Shown piece by piece: positions 27,205 through 35,217 of a DNA stretch of 64,000 nucleotides. Position 1 is the first letter of the stretch. Each line of letters begins with the position of its first letter. Source of the stretch: JBEGHD01 sp049334165 (GTDB lineage: Bacteria; Bacteroidota; Bacteroidia; Flavobacteriales_D; Sanyastnellaceae). The position numbers and the translations under genes are program-made. The stretch lies in the NCBI GenBank assembly GCA_049334165.1, contig JBEGHD010000006.1, one strand, 5' to 3'. The notes under the pieces are model-generated. The model saw only the letters and a list, made by a program, of their open reading frames with translations. It was not told where the DNA came from and ran no database searches.

Positions 27205-30200
27205 ATGAAAAAATCTATCTACTTACTGACAGCTGCCTTGCTGATGGGGATGATGATGTCCTCTCAAATGGCGGTGAGTCAGGTCTTTATTACAGAACTT
27301 GCCGACCCGGGTGATAATGCCGGTTGTCGCTATGTCGAATTGTACAACGCAGGCTCCGAGGCTGTTGATCTTGGGTCTGGCTGGGCTTTGCAACGCTACA
27401 CCAACGCTAATACCAGTCCGCAGACTCCAGTGGCTCTAACAGGATCGATCCCTGCTGGAGGGTTCTATATCATCGCTGCAGATGGCGCTAGCTTTTTGTC
27501 TTGCTATGGAATTGAAGCCAATCAGTCAATTGGCACTGGTGGTCCTGCAGACAGCAATGGGGATGACAACGTTCAGTTGCTCGACCCTTCAGAAACTGTT
27601 GTCGATATTTTTGGAGTTCCTGGAGAAGACGGCTCTGATACATGCCACGAATTCGAAAACGGGCGAGCTGAAAGAGTTGCTTCGGTAACCGCTGGAAATG
27701 GTGGTACCTGGAATGAAGCCAACTGGAATGTCTGGGGCGAAGGTACAACTGAAGGTTGCACAAATCATACAGCTTCTGCTGTGGCCACAACTGACGGGCT
27801 TTTTGATCCGGGATCCTGGATTGGAGCTGCACCCTCTACATCTACCGAAGTCGCTTTCGCAGAATTCGACTATTCAGTGTCAGAAGATGGAGGCACACTG
27901 GATGTTTGTGTTACGATTGTTAACGCTGATGCCAACAATGCAACTACCGTAGAAATTAATCTCGATGGATCCAGCTCTGCCGTGAATGGTGTTGATTTTC
28001 ACGATGGATCAGATGCTGCCATTTCGTTTCCTGTTACTTTGACTTTCCCTGCAGGAGACTCTAACGATCAGTGTCTGTCCATTTCAATTGAAGATGACTC
28101 GGAGACAGAGACTGAGGAATCAATTGTGTTGAATTTGCAAAATGCAGCCGGTGGAGATAATGCCGGGCTTTCACTTCCAGCTCAAACAACTGTTAGCATC
28201 GAGGACAATGATCAGCTTGCAACTCCGGATGTGGTGATTTCAGAAATCATGTACAACTCTTCTGGAACAGACGATGAGTGGATTGAAATCTGCAACGTAT
28301 CAGGTTCGACTCAGTCAGTAGGTGACTACACTGTAAACGTTGGTGGTGAGGTTGAATTTACGTTCGATCCGGGAACCGAAATCCTGGATGGAGAGTGCAT
28401 CACAGTTTCACTTGGAAGTGACGGAGATGGAACTTACAACCCCGATTGCCCATTCACGCCTGACTACGGAATCGATGCGAATACCAATAACTCTAACAAC
28501 CTGGTGAACTCGAGCAACACAATTTCGCTAGTGGCGCCAGATCAGATTTCAGTTGCCGATGAGGTGACTTACAATGACGCTGACGGTGCTGATGGTGGTG
28601 GTAGCTCGCTTCACGTAATCGATCCGGGGATGGATAACTCAACTACAGGTTCTAACTGGCAGGAAGTTGCCGATGGAGGAACTCCAGGAAACCTCGACCT
28701 AGTGAGTGCTTGCACTATTTCAGAAACGATTGTTCAGTTTAGTCAGGCGACTTACACGGAGTCTGAAGGAGCTGGAGAAGTGACTATTTGTGTGTTGCTC
28801 GAAAATGCTGACGCAGAAAACGCAACCACCGTAGATGTTGTGCTCGAAGGCACCAGCACAGCTACTAATGGTGATGACTACGATAACGGAGCCGGTTCTC
28901 CAATTTCTTTCCCGCAGTCGCTTACTTTCCCAGCGGGAGATAATACTCCACAGTGCGTAACGCTCTCTTTGATCGATGACATGGATACTGAAGACAACGA
29001 AACTGTTGTTCTCAGTCTTCAAAACCTCGCAGGTGGAAACGCTGCGTTCCTCGGAGACAACGCTCAAACAGAACTCACAATCGTTGACAATGACACAGAA
29101 GTTAATGCTGATATTGTAATTAACGAAATTCACTACAACCCTTGTGCAGACCTCGGAAGCGATAGCGATTTTGAATTCCTCGAGCTCTACAACAACGGAG
29201 ATTCTGAAGTAGACCTCACCGGATGGACACTTTCAGAGGCTGTAGATTATACTTTCAGCGAAGCTACAATCGCTGCAGGTGAGTATATCATAGTAGCTGC
29301 AAATGCAGTATCGTATGAAGGTAATGGCTATCAGGTTTTCCAGTTTAGTGGCGGACTCACCAATTCTGGCGAGACGATTGTTTTATCGGACTTCACCGCT
29401 GCTGTTGTGGACGAAGTGGCCTATTCAGGTGGTGGCTCATGGCCTTCCAGTCCCGATGGAGATTGCCCTTCACTTGAGTTGATTGACACAAACAGTGACA
29501 ATAACGATCCAGCGAACTGGCAGGCTAGCTTTGTGCCGAACGGAACCCCGGGAGCACAAAACTCGGAAGCTCCAGATGCTACAGCTTATACTATCGTTGA
29601 GCTTCAAAGTGAAGATCACACTGGCGAATTCGTGATTACTTCTGGTGTAGTTACTGGAGTGTACGAATCTCGATTCACTATTCAGGATGGAAATGGTGCG
29701 TTTACTGGAATTTGGGTGAATGGAACGGGTGTAGCTCAGGGTGACCTCGTTTCAGTTGAAGGTTCTGTCTCTGAAGATAACGACCTTACTCAGATAAATG
29801 CTTCAAGCGTTTCGGTGACTTCTTCAGGCAATGCTTTGCCAGATCCTGAAATACTCTCTACTGTAAACTCCAGCCAGGAGCAGTGGGAAGGTGTTCTACT
29901 CCAAACAACAGGTGCGGTTGCATCTGAGGATCTCGGTTTTGGCGAATGGTCAATTGACGATGGAAGTGGGGTTGTAGTAATTGATGACCTGGGTTACAAT
30001 GCTCAGCCGGTCGTGGCAGGAGACGAGTACCAAATCACTTCCCCACTTTACTTCTCGTTTGGTCAATACAAGCTAACTCCAAGAGATGAAGCTGATGTGG
30101 CTAAGCTGGGATGTACGGATGAGAATGCAGAGAACTACGATCCGGAAGCGGATATCGATGACGACTCTTGTATCATCCAGGGAGATATTCTCGGATGTAC

Positions 30201-30366
30201 TTACGAGCAGGCAACGAACTACAACCCTGAAGCGACAGACGATGACGGAAGTTGTGAATTCCCTTATGCAAATAGCTGTCCCACTGATATCGACAGTTCA
30301 GGTCTTATTTCAACTAACGACTTGCTCTTGTTGCTTGGGGATTTCGGAGCAATTTGCACCGACTAA
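27205..30366 (+). CDS. secreted multidomain protein: lamin-tail, Calx-beta, OB-like and dockerin-like modules
   Basis: A 1053-residue exported protein. After the signal peptide (1-25) come a lamin-tail domain (about 26-170, VFITELADPGDNAGCRYVELYN), a Calx-beta domain (213-336, ending VSIEDND), a second lamin-tail domain (340-499, VVISEIMYNSSGTDDEWIEI), a second Calx-beta domain (509-630, ending LTIVDND), a third lamin-tail domain (635-787, IVINEIHYNPCADLGSDSDF) and an OB-like domain (794-965). The end has two Cys-bounded repeats, GCTDENAENYDPEADIDDDSC (969) and GCTYEQATNYNPEATDDDGSC (997), then CPTDIDSSGLISTNDLLLLL (1025 on), a dockerin-like EF-hand helix. No T9SS sorting domain is seen. Likely an extracellular calcium-binding adhesion protein; no enzyme domain is recognised. 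Confidence 0.85.
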   Translation: MKKSIYLLTAALLMGMMMSSQMAVSQVFITELADPGDNAGCRYVELYNAGSEAVDLGSGWALQRYTNANTSPQTPVALTGSIPAGGFYIIAADGASFLSCYGIEANQSIGTGGPADSNGDDNVQLLDPSETVVDIFGVPGEDGSDTCHEFENGRAERVASVTAGNGGTWNEANWNVWGEGTTEGCTNHTASAVATTDGLFDPGSWIGAAPSTSTEVAFAEFDYSVSEDGGTLDVCVTIVNADANNATTVEINLDGSSSAVNGVDFHDGSDAAISFPVTLTFPAGDSNDQCLSISIEDDSETETEESIVLNLQNAAGGDNAGLSLPAQTTVSIEDNDQLATPDVVISEIMYNSSGTDDEWIEICNVSGSTQSVGDYTVNVGGEVEFTFDPGTEILDGECITVSLGSDGDGTYNPDCPFTPDYGIDANTNNSNNLVNSSNTISLVAPDQISVADEVTYNDADGADGGGSSLHVIDPGMDNSTTGSNWQEVADGGTPGNLDLVSACTISETIVQFSQATYTESEGAGEVTICVLLENADAENATTVDVVLEGTSTATNGDDYDNGAGSPISFPQSLTFPAGDNTPQCVTLSLIDDMDTEDNETVVLSLQNLAGGNAAFLGDNAQTELTIVDNDTEVNADIVINEIHYNPCADLGSDSDFEFLELYNNGDSEVDLTGWTLSEAVDYTFSEATIAAGEYIIVAANAVSYEGNGYQVFQFSGGLTNSGETIVLSDFTAAVVDEVAYSGGGSWPSSPDGDCPSLELIDTNSDNNDPANWQASFVPNGTPGAQNSEAPDATAYTIVELQSEDHTGEFVITSGVVTGVYESRFTIQDGNGAFTGIWVNGTGVAQGDLVSVEGSVSEDNDLTQINASSVSVTSSGNALPDPEILSTVNSSQEQWEGVLLQTTGAVASEDLGFGEWSIDDGSGVVVIDDLGYNAQPVVAGDEYQITSPLYFSFGQYKLTPRDEADVAKLGCTDENAENYDPEADIDDDSCIIQGDILGCTYEQATNYNPEATDDDGSCEFPYANSCPTDIDSSGLISTNDLLLLLGDFGAICTD

Positions 30367-30406
30367 GAGACATTATGAAATCAGCATCAGTTAGACTGAT
30401 GAGTGA

Positions 30407-30440
30407 AGCCGATCCTGAAAAGGGTCGGCTTTTCTTTTTT
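30407..30440 (+). terminator. Rho-independent terminator after the lamin-tail gene
   Basis: AGCCGATCCT and AGGGTCGGCT form a ten-pair stem with one G-T pair and a four-base loop (30407-30430), followed by TTTCTTTTTT. It lies 40 bases past the stop codon. Confidence 0.85.
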
Positions 30441-30600
30441 GAGAAACACTGCCAGTTTTTGATCGATGGCTGACGTTCCCATTTTAAAGAAAAGAATGAA
30501 AGAGGTGCGGAATCGAAGATGACCACTTCACTGAAACAATTGAGTTCGAACGAACACGAACCAAATGTCATAATTAGGGAGAAATGCGAGGTATAAAAAC
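30441..30600. other. gene-free spacer between two terminators
   Basis: The full gap from 30367 to 30675 holds no gene. Apart from the two terminator hairpins at its ends, I see no coding signal, RNA fold or repeat in this middle part. A minus-strand frame across it lacks codon character and crosses the hairpin. Confidence 0.6.
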
Positions 30601-30634
30601 GAAAAAGGTCGGACTCAAAACCGACCTTTTTCTT
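30601..30634 (-). terminator. bidirectional-looking terminator downstream of the YwqK-like gene
   Basis: GAAAAAGGTCGG (30601-30612) pairs with CCGACCTTTTTC (30621-30632) in a perfect 12-bp stem with an eight-base loop and T-tracts on both sides. It lies 42 bases past the stop of the minus-strand gene and could serve either strand. Confidence 0.85.
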
Positions 30635-30675
30635 CTCTAAATGAGGAAACCAAATTTCCTCTCAAACGATTATTT

Positions 30676-31137
30676 TTAGTAGGAACGCTCGCTCAGCAAA
30701 TTACCTTGTTCGTCCCAGATCTTCCAAACATCAATTTTATCACCTTCCTGGTAAACCATGTGATAGCGTTTGTTTCCTTGTTCGTCCCACACGATCCAAA
30801 CTCCGTCTTTCGTTCCGTTGATGTATTCTGCCTGAGCAGTCTTAACACCTTCGGAACTCCACTGCATCCAAACGCCATCCTTTTTGCCGTCTGTGTAGGA
30901 GCCGGTTTCTTTCACCTGGCCATTTTCGTGGAAAAAGGTTACTTCGCCATCTAAAATTCCGTTTTCAATATTGTATGTGGCTTCAGTTTCACCAGAAGCG
31001 TAGTAGGTATTGTACACACCAGAAAACTCGTTTCCTTCTTGTGTATAGAATACTCCGTCTTTTTTAATTAGATCCTGAGCGTTACTAAATCCAGTAAACC
31101 CTATCGTCAGCGCTAAAATCCAAATGAGCTTTTTCAT
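30676..31137 (-). CDS. exported YwqK-like MORN-repeat protein
   Basis: A 153-residue protein with a signal peptide (MKKLIWILALTIGFTGFSNA-Q). The mature part is a run of about five MORN-type repeats of 20-odd residues (GILDGEVTFFHENGQVKETG, GKKDGVWMQWSSEGVK, GTKDGVWIVWDEQGNKRY, DKIDVWKIWDEQGNLLSER). It belongs to the family often labelled YwqK antitoxin, but this copy is exported and no toxin partner is next to it, so a toxin-antitoxin role is unlikely. A GTTAAC site and an exact -7 box lie directly upstream. Confidence 0.85.
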   Translation of the reverse strand: MKKLIWILALTIGFTGFSNAQDLIKKDGVFYTQEGNEFSGVYNTYYASGETEATYNIENGILDGEVTFFHENGQVKETGSYTDGKKDGVWMQWSSEGVKTAQAEYINGTKDGVWIVWDEQGNKRYHMVYQEGDKIDVWKIWDEQGNLLSERSY

Positions 31138-31166
31138 TTTTTCTCTGCTTTAATGTTCAATTAAGA

Positions 31167-31174
31167 CAAAGGTA
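31167..31174 (-). promoter_or_regulatory. -7 promoter element for the YwqK-like gene
   Basis: On the minus strand TACCTTTG matches TAnnTTTG exactly, 29 bases before the ATG. A GTTAAC palindrome (31182-31187) lies 7 bases further upstream, inside the expected spacer, where a bound regulator would affect polymerase. Confidence 0.5.
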
Positions 31175-31181
31175 AGAAAAA

Positions 31182-31300
31182 GTTAACATAAGATCGTGTT
31201 AAATATTCGCCCGGAGAGGTCGATAAGATTTAAGTGACTGAAAGACAGCATGTAAAAAGTGATCCCAATGTTAATTCAATGTTAACAGGTTGGTTAACAT
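31182..31300. repeat. cluster of GTTAAC-type motifs (candidate operators)
   Basis: GTTAACAT occurs at 31182-31189, GTTAAAT near 31198, and ATGTTAAC-AGGTTG-GTTAACAT forms a perfect 8-bp inverted repeat at 31279-31300, preceded by a direct ATGTTAA copy at 31268-31274. A related ATTAAC/GTTAAT pair lies at 31755-31771. The spacing and symmetry suggest binding sites for a dimeric regulator; this is motif reading only. Confidence 0.5.
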
Positions 31301-31352
31301 AGGTCACGTGGACAAAGAATGCACGAGAGGATAATATAGAAATTGTGAGTGA

Positions 31353-31685
31353 TTATCTTGAGGTGAGAGCCACTTTCTCCTGATTGGAAAGCTCACTTAC
31401 CTGAAGCTTGAGATCTTCAAAAGAGATGTAAGAGAACTGCACCTGGCAATCGCTGCAAGAGAGATCTTCAAAAGTGAAGTTGCCATAGCGATCGGTGTAA
31501 GTTACAAGGTCTGTTCCCTGGATTTTCACCTGAACACCTGTGAGCTCATCACCGTTTGTTTTGTCAATTACTTTACCGTGGATGGTAGTGGTTTCTTCAG
31601 CAGAGTTTTCTCCGGAATTTCCTCCAGTGGCAAAAAGCGCATTGGCAACAAACAAAAAAGCAGCTGTAAAAATGGCGATTCTCAT
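31353..31685 (-). CDS. small exported carboxypeptidase-regulatory-like domain protein
   Basis: A 110-residue protein starting MRIAIFTAAFLFVANALFAT, a signal peptide, followed by a single CarboxypepD-regulatory beta-sandwich: TTIHGKVIDKTNGDELTGVQVKIQGTD and YGNFTFEDLSC are its usual strands. A pair of cysteines in SCSDC is odd for this fold and might form a disulfide. The frame extends to a TTG seven codons upstream, but the ATG with the signal peptide is the better start. The domain is normally the N-terminus of TonB receptors; free-standing copies in Bacteroidota are of unknown function. Confidence 0.8.
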   Translation of the reverse strand: MRIAIFTAAFLFVANALFATGGNSGENSAEETTTIHGKVIDKTNGDELTGVQVKIQGTDLVTYTDRYGNFTFEDLSCSDCQVQFSYISFEDLKLQVSELSNQEKVALTSR

Positions 31686-31754
31686 TCCTTTATTCTTTGA
31701 GTACAAAGAAAATCCTGCAGCTTGAAGTCAGTGTTTATGAGGGGTTATGAAACA

Positions 31755-31771
31755 ATTAACGACATGTTAAT
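31755..31771. repeat. ATTAAC/GTTAAT inverted repeat upstream of the carboxypeptidase-regulatory-like gene
   Basis: ATTAAC (31755-31760) and GTTAAT (31766-31771) are reverse complements five bases apart, in the gap between two divergently transcribed genes. It resembles the GTTAAC pairs at 31182-31300. Confidence 0.4.
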
Positions 31772-31892
31772 GGAAAGTTATGCAAACAGCTCCAGAAGGG
31801 GGTAGTGTAAATATTATATTTCACTCGCATTAAGGATTGTTTAAGCGCAATGATAGCATAGCTGCAGTCGGTTTTATTCCGGATATCGATGT

Positions 31893-31900
31893 TACATTTG
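31893..31900 (+). promoter_or_regulatory. -7 promoter element for the Na/Pi cotransporter gene
   Basis: TACATTTG matches TAnnTTTG exactly and ends 21 bases before the ATG at 31922. An in-frame ATG at 31889 lies upstream of this box, so it would not be on the mRNA; this decides the start. Confidence 0.55.
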
Positions 31901-31921
31901 CGTCTTCTTAATAGATTATCT

Positions 31922-33613
31922 ATGGATTTTGGAGTTTACGAAGTATTTCAACTTGCTGGTGCACTTGGGCTCTTTGTGATTGGGATGAAAATCATGAGTG
32001 AGAGTATTCAGAGAATCACCGGACCCTACTTGCGTCAAATGCTCAGTGGGATGAAATCCAACCGATTCTCTGCCATGTTCGCTGGTTTTGCGTCTACGGC
32101 CCTGGTACAGTCGTCATCGGCAATCACAGTGATGGTTGTGAGTTTTGTGAATGCGGGTATTCTCAAGCTCAAACAAGCAATCAGTGTAATCATGGGTGCC
32201 AATATAGGCACCACTATTACGATCTGGCTCATGGCCATTCTTGCGTTTGGCGATTTTTCCGTGCTGTCGTTTGCCATGCCAATCATTGCAATCGGTTTAC
32301 CACTCTTGTTTTTCAAAAGAGATGGGTACAAATACACCGGTGAGATGCTCATGGGGTTTGCCGTGCTTTTCATCGGGCTGGAGTTTCTAAAGTTAAGTGT
32401 CCCTGTGATAGACTTGAGTAGTGCAGTGGGTATGTTCCTGGCCGATTTTGGAGAGTTGACCTTTCTCTCAACCGTAATGTTTGTGCTCATCGGAATGCTT
32501 TTGACCATCGTAGTGCAATCCTCCAGTGCGGCCATTGCACTGACAATTGTTTTGTTGTTCAAAGATTACCTAAGCCTCGAGATGGCCGCTGCCATGGTAG
32601 CAGGAGAAAATGTTGGTACCACGATTACTGCAAACATTGCGGCAGTTATCGGTAACGCCCACGCTAAGCGAGCAGCAAGAGCTCACCTCATTTTTAACTT
32701 ATTCGGAATCGCCTGGATTATTCTCTTTTTCCCGCAATTTGTCAGCTTCATTTCGTGGGTTTTCGATGGTGTCCACAGCATTTTTGTGGGTGGAGATCAG
32801 GCAGCTGCGAACACGCTGAAACTTGCGTTTTTCCATACGGCATTCAATCTGTTTGCCACATTGATACTTCTTTGGTTTACCAAGCTAATCAGCAGAGTCG
32901 TAATCAGAATGATCCCATCAAAAGGGGACGATGAGATCTTTACTTTGGAGTACATCGGAGCAGGTGTAATGGGGACTCCTGAACTATCTCTACTGGAAGC
33001 TTACAAGGAAGCGGCCAAGTTTGGTAAGATCACGAGTCGCATGAGCGAGTTTGTCAGTCAGATTCTTGAGGAAACAGATGGTCGAACCAAAAAGAAACTG
33101 CTTAAAAAGATCAAGAAATACGAAGAAATCACCGACAGGGTGGAAGTTGAAATTGCCAATTACCTCGGTCAGGTTTCGCGAGGGGAAATGTCGCCCAGAA
33201 CAAGTGTGAGAGTGCGTGGACTTTTGAGTATTGCCAACGACCTTGAGCGCATCGGAGATATCTATTATCAAATGAGCCTAACTCTGGAAAACAAGGACGA
33301 GAAGAAAGTTTATTTCTTACCTGAACAGCGTGAAAACCTGAAGAAGATGTTCGAACTCGTTGATGAAGCTTTCGTGATAATGGTAGAAAACCTAAAAACG
33401 GAAAGTGAAAAGGTCGATATTAAACCAGCTAAAGAGAAGGAAAGGGAAATCGATAATTTCAGAGATGAGCTTCGCAGCCAGCACCTCAGAGACATTGAGC
33501 AGAAGAAATACGGAATTAACAGCGGAATGATTTACATCGATCTGTTCTCTCAATTAGAAAAGGTGGGTGACCACATTATAAATGTTTCTGAGGGAATAAT
33601 TGGAGAAGTCTAA
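31922..33613 (+). CDS. Na+/phosphate cotransporter family protein with PhoU-like domain
   Basis: A 563-residue inner-membrane protein of the NptA/Na-Pi-II family. Two inverted Na_Pi_cotrans halves are visible, each with the QSSSA motif (VQSSSAITVMVVSF near residue 63 and VQSSSAAIALTIVLL near residue 200), and GANIGTTIT/GENVGTTITANIA pairs. Residues from about 355 on form a cytoplasmic PhoU-like helical bundle (LSIANDLERIGDIYYQMS and LFSQLEKVGDHIINVSEG). It probably imports phosphate with sodium. The stop overlaps the stop of the convergent lipoprotein gene by four bases. Confidence 0.93.
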   Translation: MDFGVYEVFQLAGALGLFVIGMKIMSESIQRITGPYLRQMLSGMKSNRFSAMFAGFASTALVQSSSAITVMVVSFVNAGILKLKQAISVIMGANIGTTITIWLMAILAFGDFSVLSFAMPIIAIGLPLLFFKRDGYKYTGEMLMGFAVLFIGLEFLKLSVPVIDLSSAVGMFLADFGELTFLSTVMFVLIGMLLTIVVQSSSAAIALTIVLLFKDYLSLEMAAAMVAGENVGTTITANIAAVIGNAHAKRAARAHLIFNLFGIAWIILFFPQFVSFISWVFDGVHSIFVGGDQAAANTLKLAFFHTAFNLFATLILLWFTKLISRVVIRMIPSKGDDEIFTLEYIGAGVMGTPELSLLEAYKEAAKFGKITSRMSEFVSQILEETDGRTKKKLLKKIKKYEEITDRVEVEIANYLGQVSRGEMSPRTSVRVRGLLSIANDLERIGDIYYQMSLTLENKDEKKVYFLPEQRENLKKMFELVDEAFVIMVENLKTESEKVDIKPAKEKEREIDNFRDELRSQHLRDIEQKKYGINSGMIYIDLFSQLEKVGDHIINVSEGIIGEV

Positions 33614-34116
33614 TTTGGCTTCACGTAGGTATTCGTGAAAACTTCGTTGCTGACATTAAGCGATCGATCAATTAACTTTACGCTCATTCGGCACGTGTCG
33701 TAGCCAGTTCCGGTAATATAATAAGCGTTGAGGTCGATGTGAATTTCACCTTCCAGAGTTGGGTTTTGGCCACTGGGCTCCACAACAGGCACGCGATAAT
33801 AGAAGGGTGCTGCTAAATCATCGAAAATAACCCATTCACCATCTTGCTTCTCATAGTATTCACAGAGCAAGTTGTAGTAGTAGTCGCATTCTTCAGGGCA
33901 AAATGGTGGTAAAGTATCTCCTTCACTCAAACCGATGTCGCCATCTCCGTCAGTGAAGTTTATTTTGAGTTTTGCGCTGTTTGGCCCTTGAATGTCCAGA
34001 CTCTTAAAAGTAATCTGTGGCTCGTCCGGAAAGTCTTCAGTAGACTCACAACCAACTGAAGCAAGCATTACGCTAATAGCAATGAATGGAATAATCAGAT
34101 GTTTCACCTTTTGCAT
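33610..34116 (-). CDS. lipoprotein of unknown function
   Basis: A 168-residue protein with a signal sequence ending SVGC (lipid Cys23) followed by ESTEDFPDEP, an acidic stretch that may favour surface export. The mature domain is a beta-sandwich-like repeat region, with INFTDGDGDIGLSEGDT resembling a calcium-binding loop often seen in Bacteroidota lipoproteins of this kind, and cysteines in CPEECDYYYNLLCEY. No family with a known function is recognised. It is transcribed divergently from the LuxE-like gene; the -7 boxes of the two genes are 26 bases apart. Confidence 0.8.
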   Translation of the reverse strand: MQKVKHLIIPFIAISVMLASVGCESTEDFPDEPQITFKSLDIQGPNSAKLKINFTDGDGDIGLSEGDTLPPFCPEECDYYYNLLCEYYEKQDGEWVIFDDLAAPFYYRVPVVEPSGQNPTLEGEIHIDLNAYYITGTGYDTCRMSVKLIDRSLNVSNEVFTNTYVKPN

Positions 34117-34120
34117 AAAA

Positions 34121-34162
34121 CAAATTTAATCATAAAAATTCTGCGTTGAGATCATACCTTTG
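34121..34162. promoter_or_regulatory. divergent -7 elements for the lipoprotein and LuxE-like genes
   Basis: TAAATTTG on the minus strand (34121-34128) and TACCTTTG on the plus strand (34155-34162) both match TAnnTTTG exactly. Each lies a few bases from its start codon (34116 and 34180). No good -33 TTG is present for either. Confidence 0.5.
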
Positions 34163-34179
34163 CCTTCTCTGGAAAGCCT

Positions 34180-35148
34180 ATGGTCAAGTCAGTTTTCGAT
34201 ATCTCTAACAGTCAGGAATTCAACGAAGTTGCAAACCGAATATTTTCTCACCAGAAAAGCAACAACCCAGTTTATGCGGAGTTTAGTCAAAGACTGGAAG
34301 CGACCGGGAACTTTGGCGATTTGCCTTTTCCCTTTCTCCCGATTGAGTTCTTTAAATCGGCAGAAATAAAAAGCTTTACCGTGAAGCCCGAGGAGACCTT
34401 TACATCAAGCGGGACGAGTGGTGAAGGGACAAGCAGACACTTTGTAAAAAGTCTAAGTCACTACGAAAAATCTTTTAAAATCGGATTTCACCGATTCTAC
34501 GGTACACCCTCCGACTACACAATTTTGGCACTTTTGCCATCTTACCTTGAAAGAGATGGCAGCAGTTTGATTTACATGGTTGATAAACTGATCGAGCAAA
34601 GCGAAAAGCCAGACAGTGGTTTTTATCTGAACAACCTGGATGCATTGGCTGAGAAGTTGAAGGCTTTGGATGCGGCAGGCGAAAGAGTATTGCTCATCGG
34701 GGTATCATTCGCTTTGCTAGATCTTATCGAAAAGCACCGTTTCAAACTAAATAACACCATCATAATGGAAACTGGTGGCATGAAAGGCAGAAGGAAGGAG
34801 GTCACCCGGGAGGAGCTCCATCGGCAGCTCACCATTGGTTTTGGAGTAGACAGCATTCACAGCGAATACGGAATGACGGAACTATTGAGCCAGGCCTATT
34901 CAAAGGGAAATGGAAGGTTTAAGTGTCCTCCGTGGATGAAGGTGTTGATCAGAGAAGTTAACGATCCTTTTAAGCAAGCGAGCACCGGAAAAACAGGAGG
35001 GATAAACGTAATCGACCTGGCCAACGAAGATTCTTGCGCTTTTATCGCTACTCAGGATCTGGGCCGACTTCACGAGGATGGTTCTTTTGAGGTGCTTGGT
35101 CGTTTCGATCAGGCTGATGTTCGTGGCTGCAATCTCATGGTGTCCTGA
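34180..35148 (+). CDS. LuxE-like acyl-protein synthetase / acyltransferase
   Basis: A 322-residue cytoplasmic protein of the LuxE/PaaK-type adenylate-forming group. Motifs visible are TSSGTSGEGTS (phosphate-binding loop, residues about 73-83), FALLDLIEKH, METGGMKGRRKEVTREELH and SEYGMTELLSQAY; the C-terminus has DLGRLHEDGSFEVLGRFDQADVRGCN. LuxE activates fatty acids as acyl-AMP and passes them to LuxC; no luxC, luxD or luciferase gene is present here, so the acyl substrate and acceptor are unknown. It precedes a lipoprotein gene by 69 bases. Confidence 0.85.
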   Translation: MVKSVFDISNSQEFNEVANRIFSHQKSNNPVYAEFSQRLEATGNFGDLPFPFLPIEFFKSAEIKSFTVKPEETFTSSGTSGEGTSRHFVKSLSHYEKSFKIGFHRFYGTPSDYTILALLPSYLERDGSSLIYMVDKLIEQSEKPDSGFYLNNLDALAEKLKALDAAGERVLLIGVSFALLDLIEKHRFKLNNTIIMETGGMKGRRKEVTREELHRQLTIGFGVDSIHSEYGMTELLSQAYSKGNGRFKCPPWMKVLIREVNDPFKQASTGKTGGINVIDLANEDSCAFIATQDLGRLHEDGSFEVLGRFDQADVRGCNLMVS

Positions 35149-35217
35149 GCTGCGAAGCAATTCCATCTCGATGGTTGGAACAATTGTTGCTAAAATCCCA
35201 AATAAACGATCCAATTC

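Noticed and set aside
30314..30571. Minus-strand frame of 85 codons between two terminators
   Set aside because: It crosses the terminator hairpin and the 3' end of the lamin-tail gene, and has no codon character or family match.
30676..31137. YwqK-like protein as a toxin-antitoxin antitoxin
   Set aside because: It has a signal peptide and no adjacent toxin gene.
31182..31300. CRISPR-like array
   Set aside because: The GTTAAC repeats are too short and unevenly spaced, and there are no cas genes.
31889..31921. Longer Na/Pi cotransporter from the ATG at 31889
   Set aside because: That ATG lies upstream of an exact -7 box, so it would not be in the message; the conserved membrane start begins at 31922.
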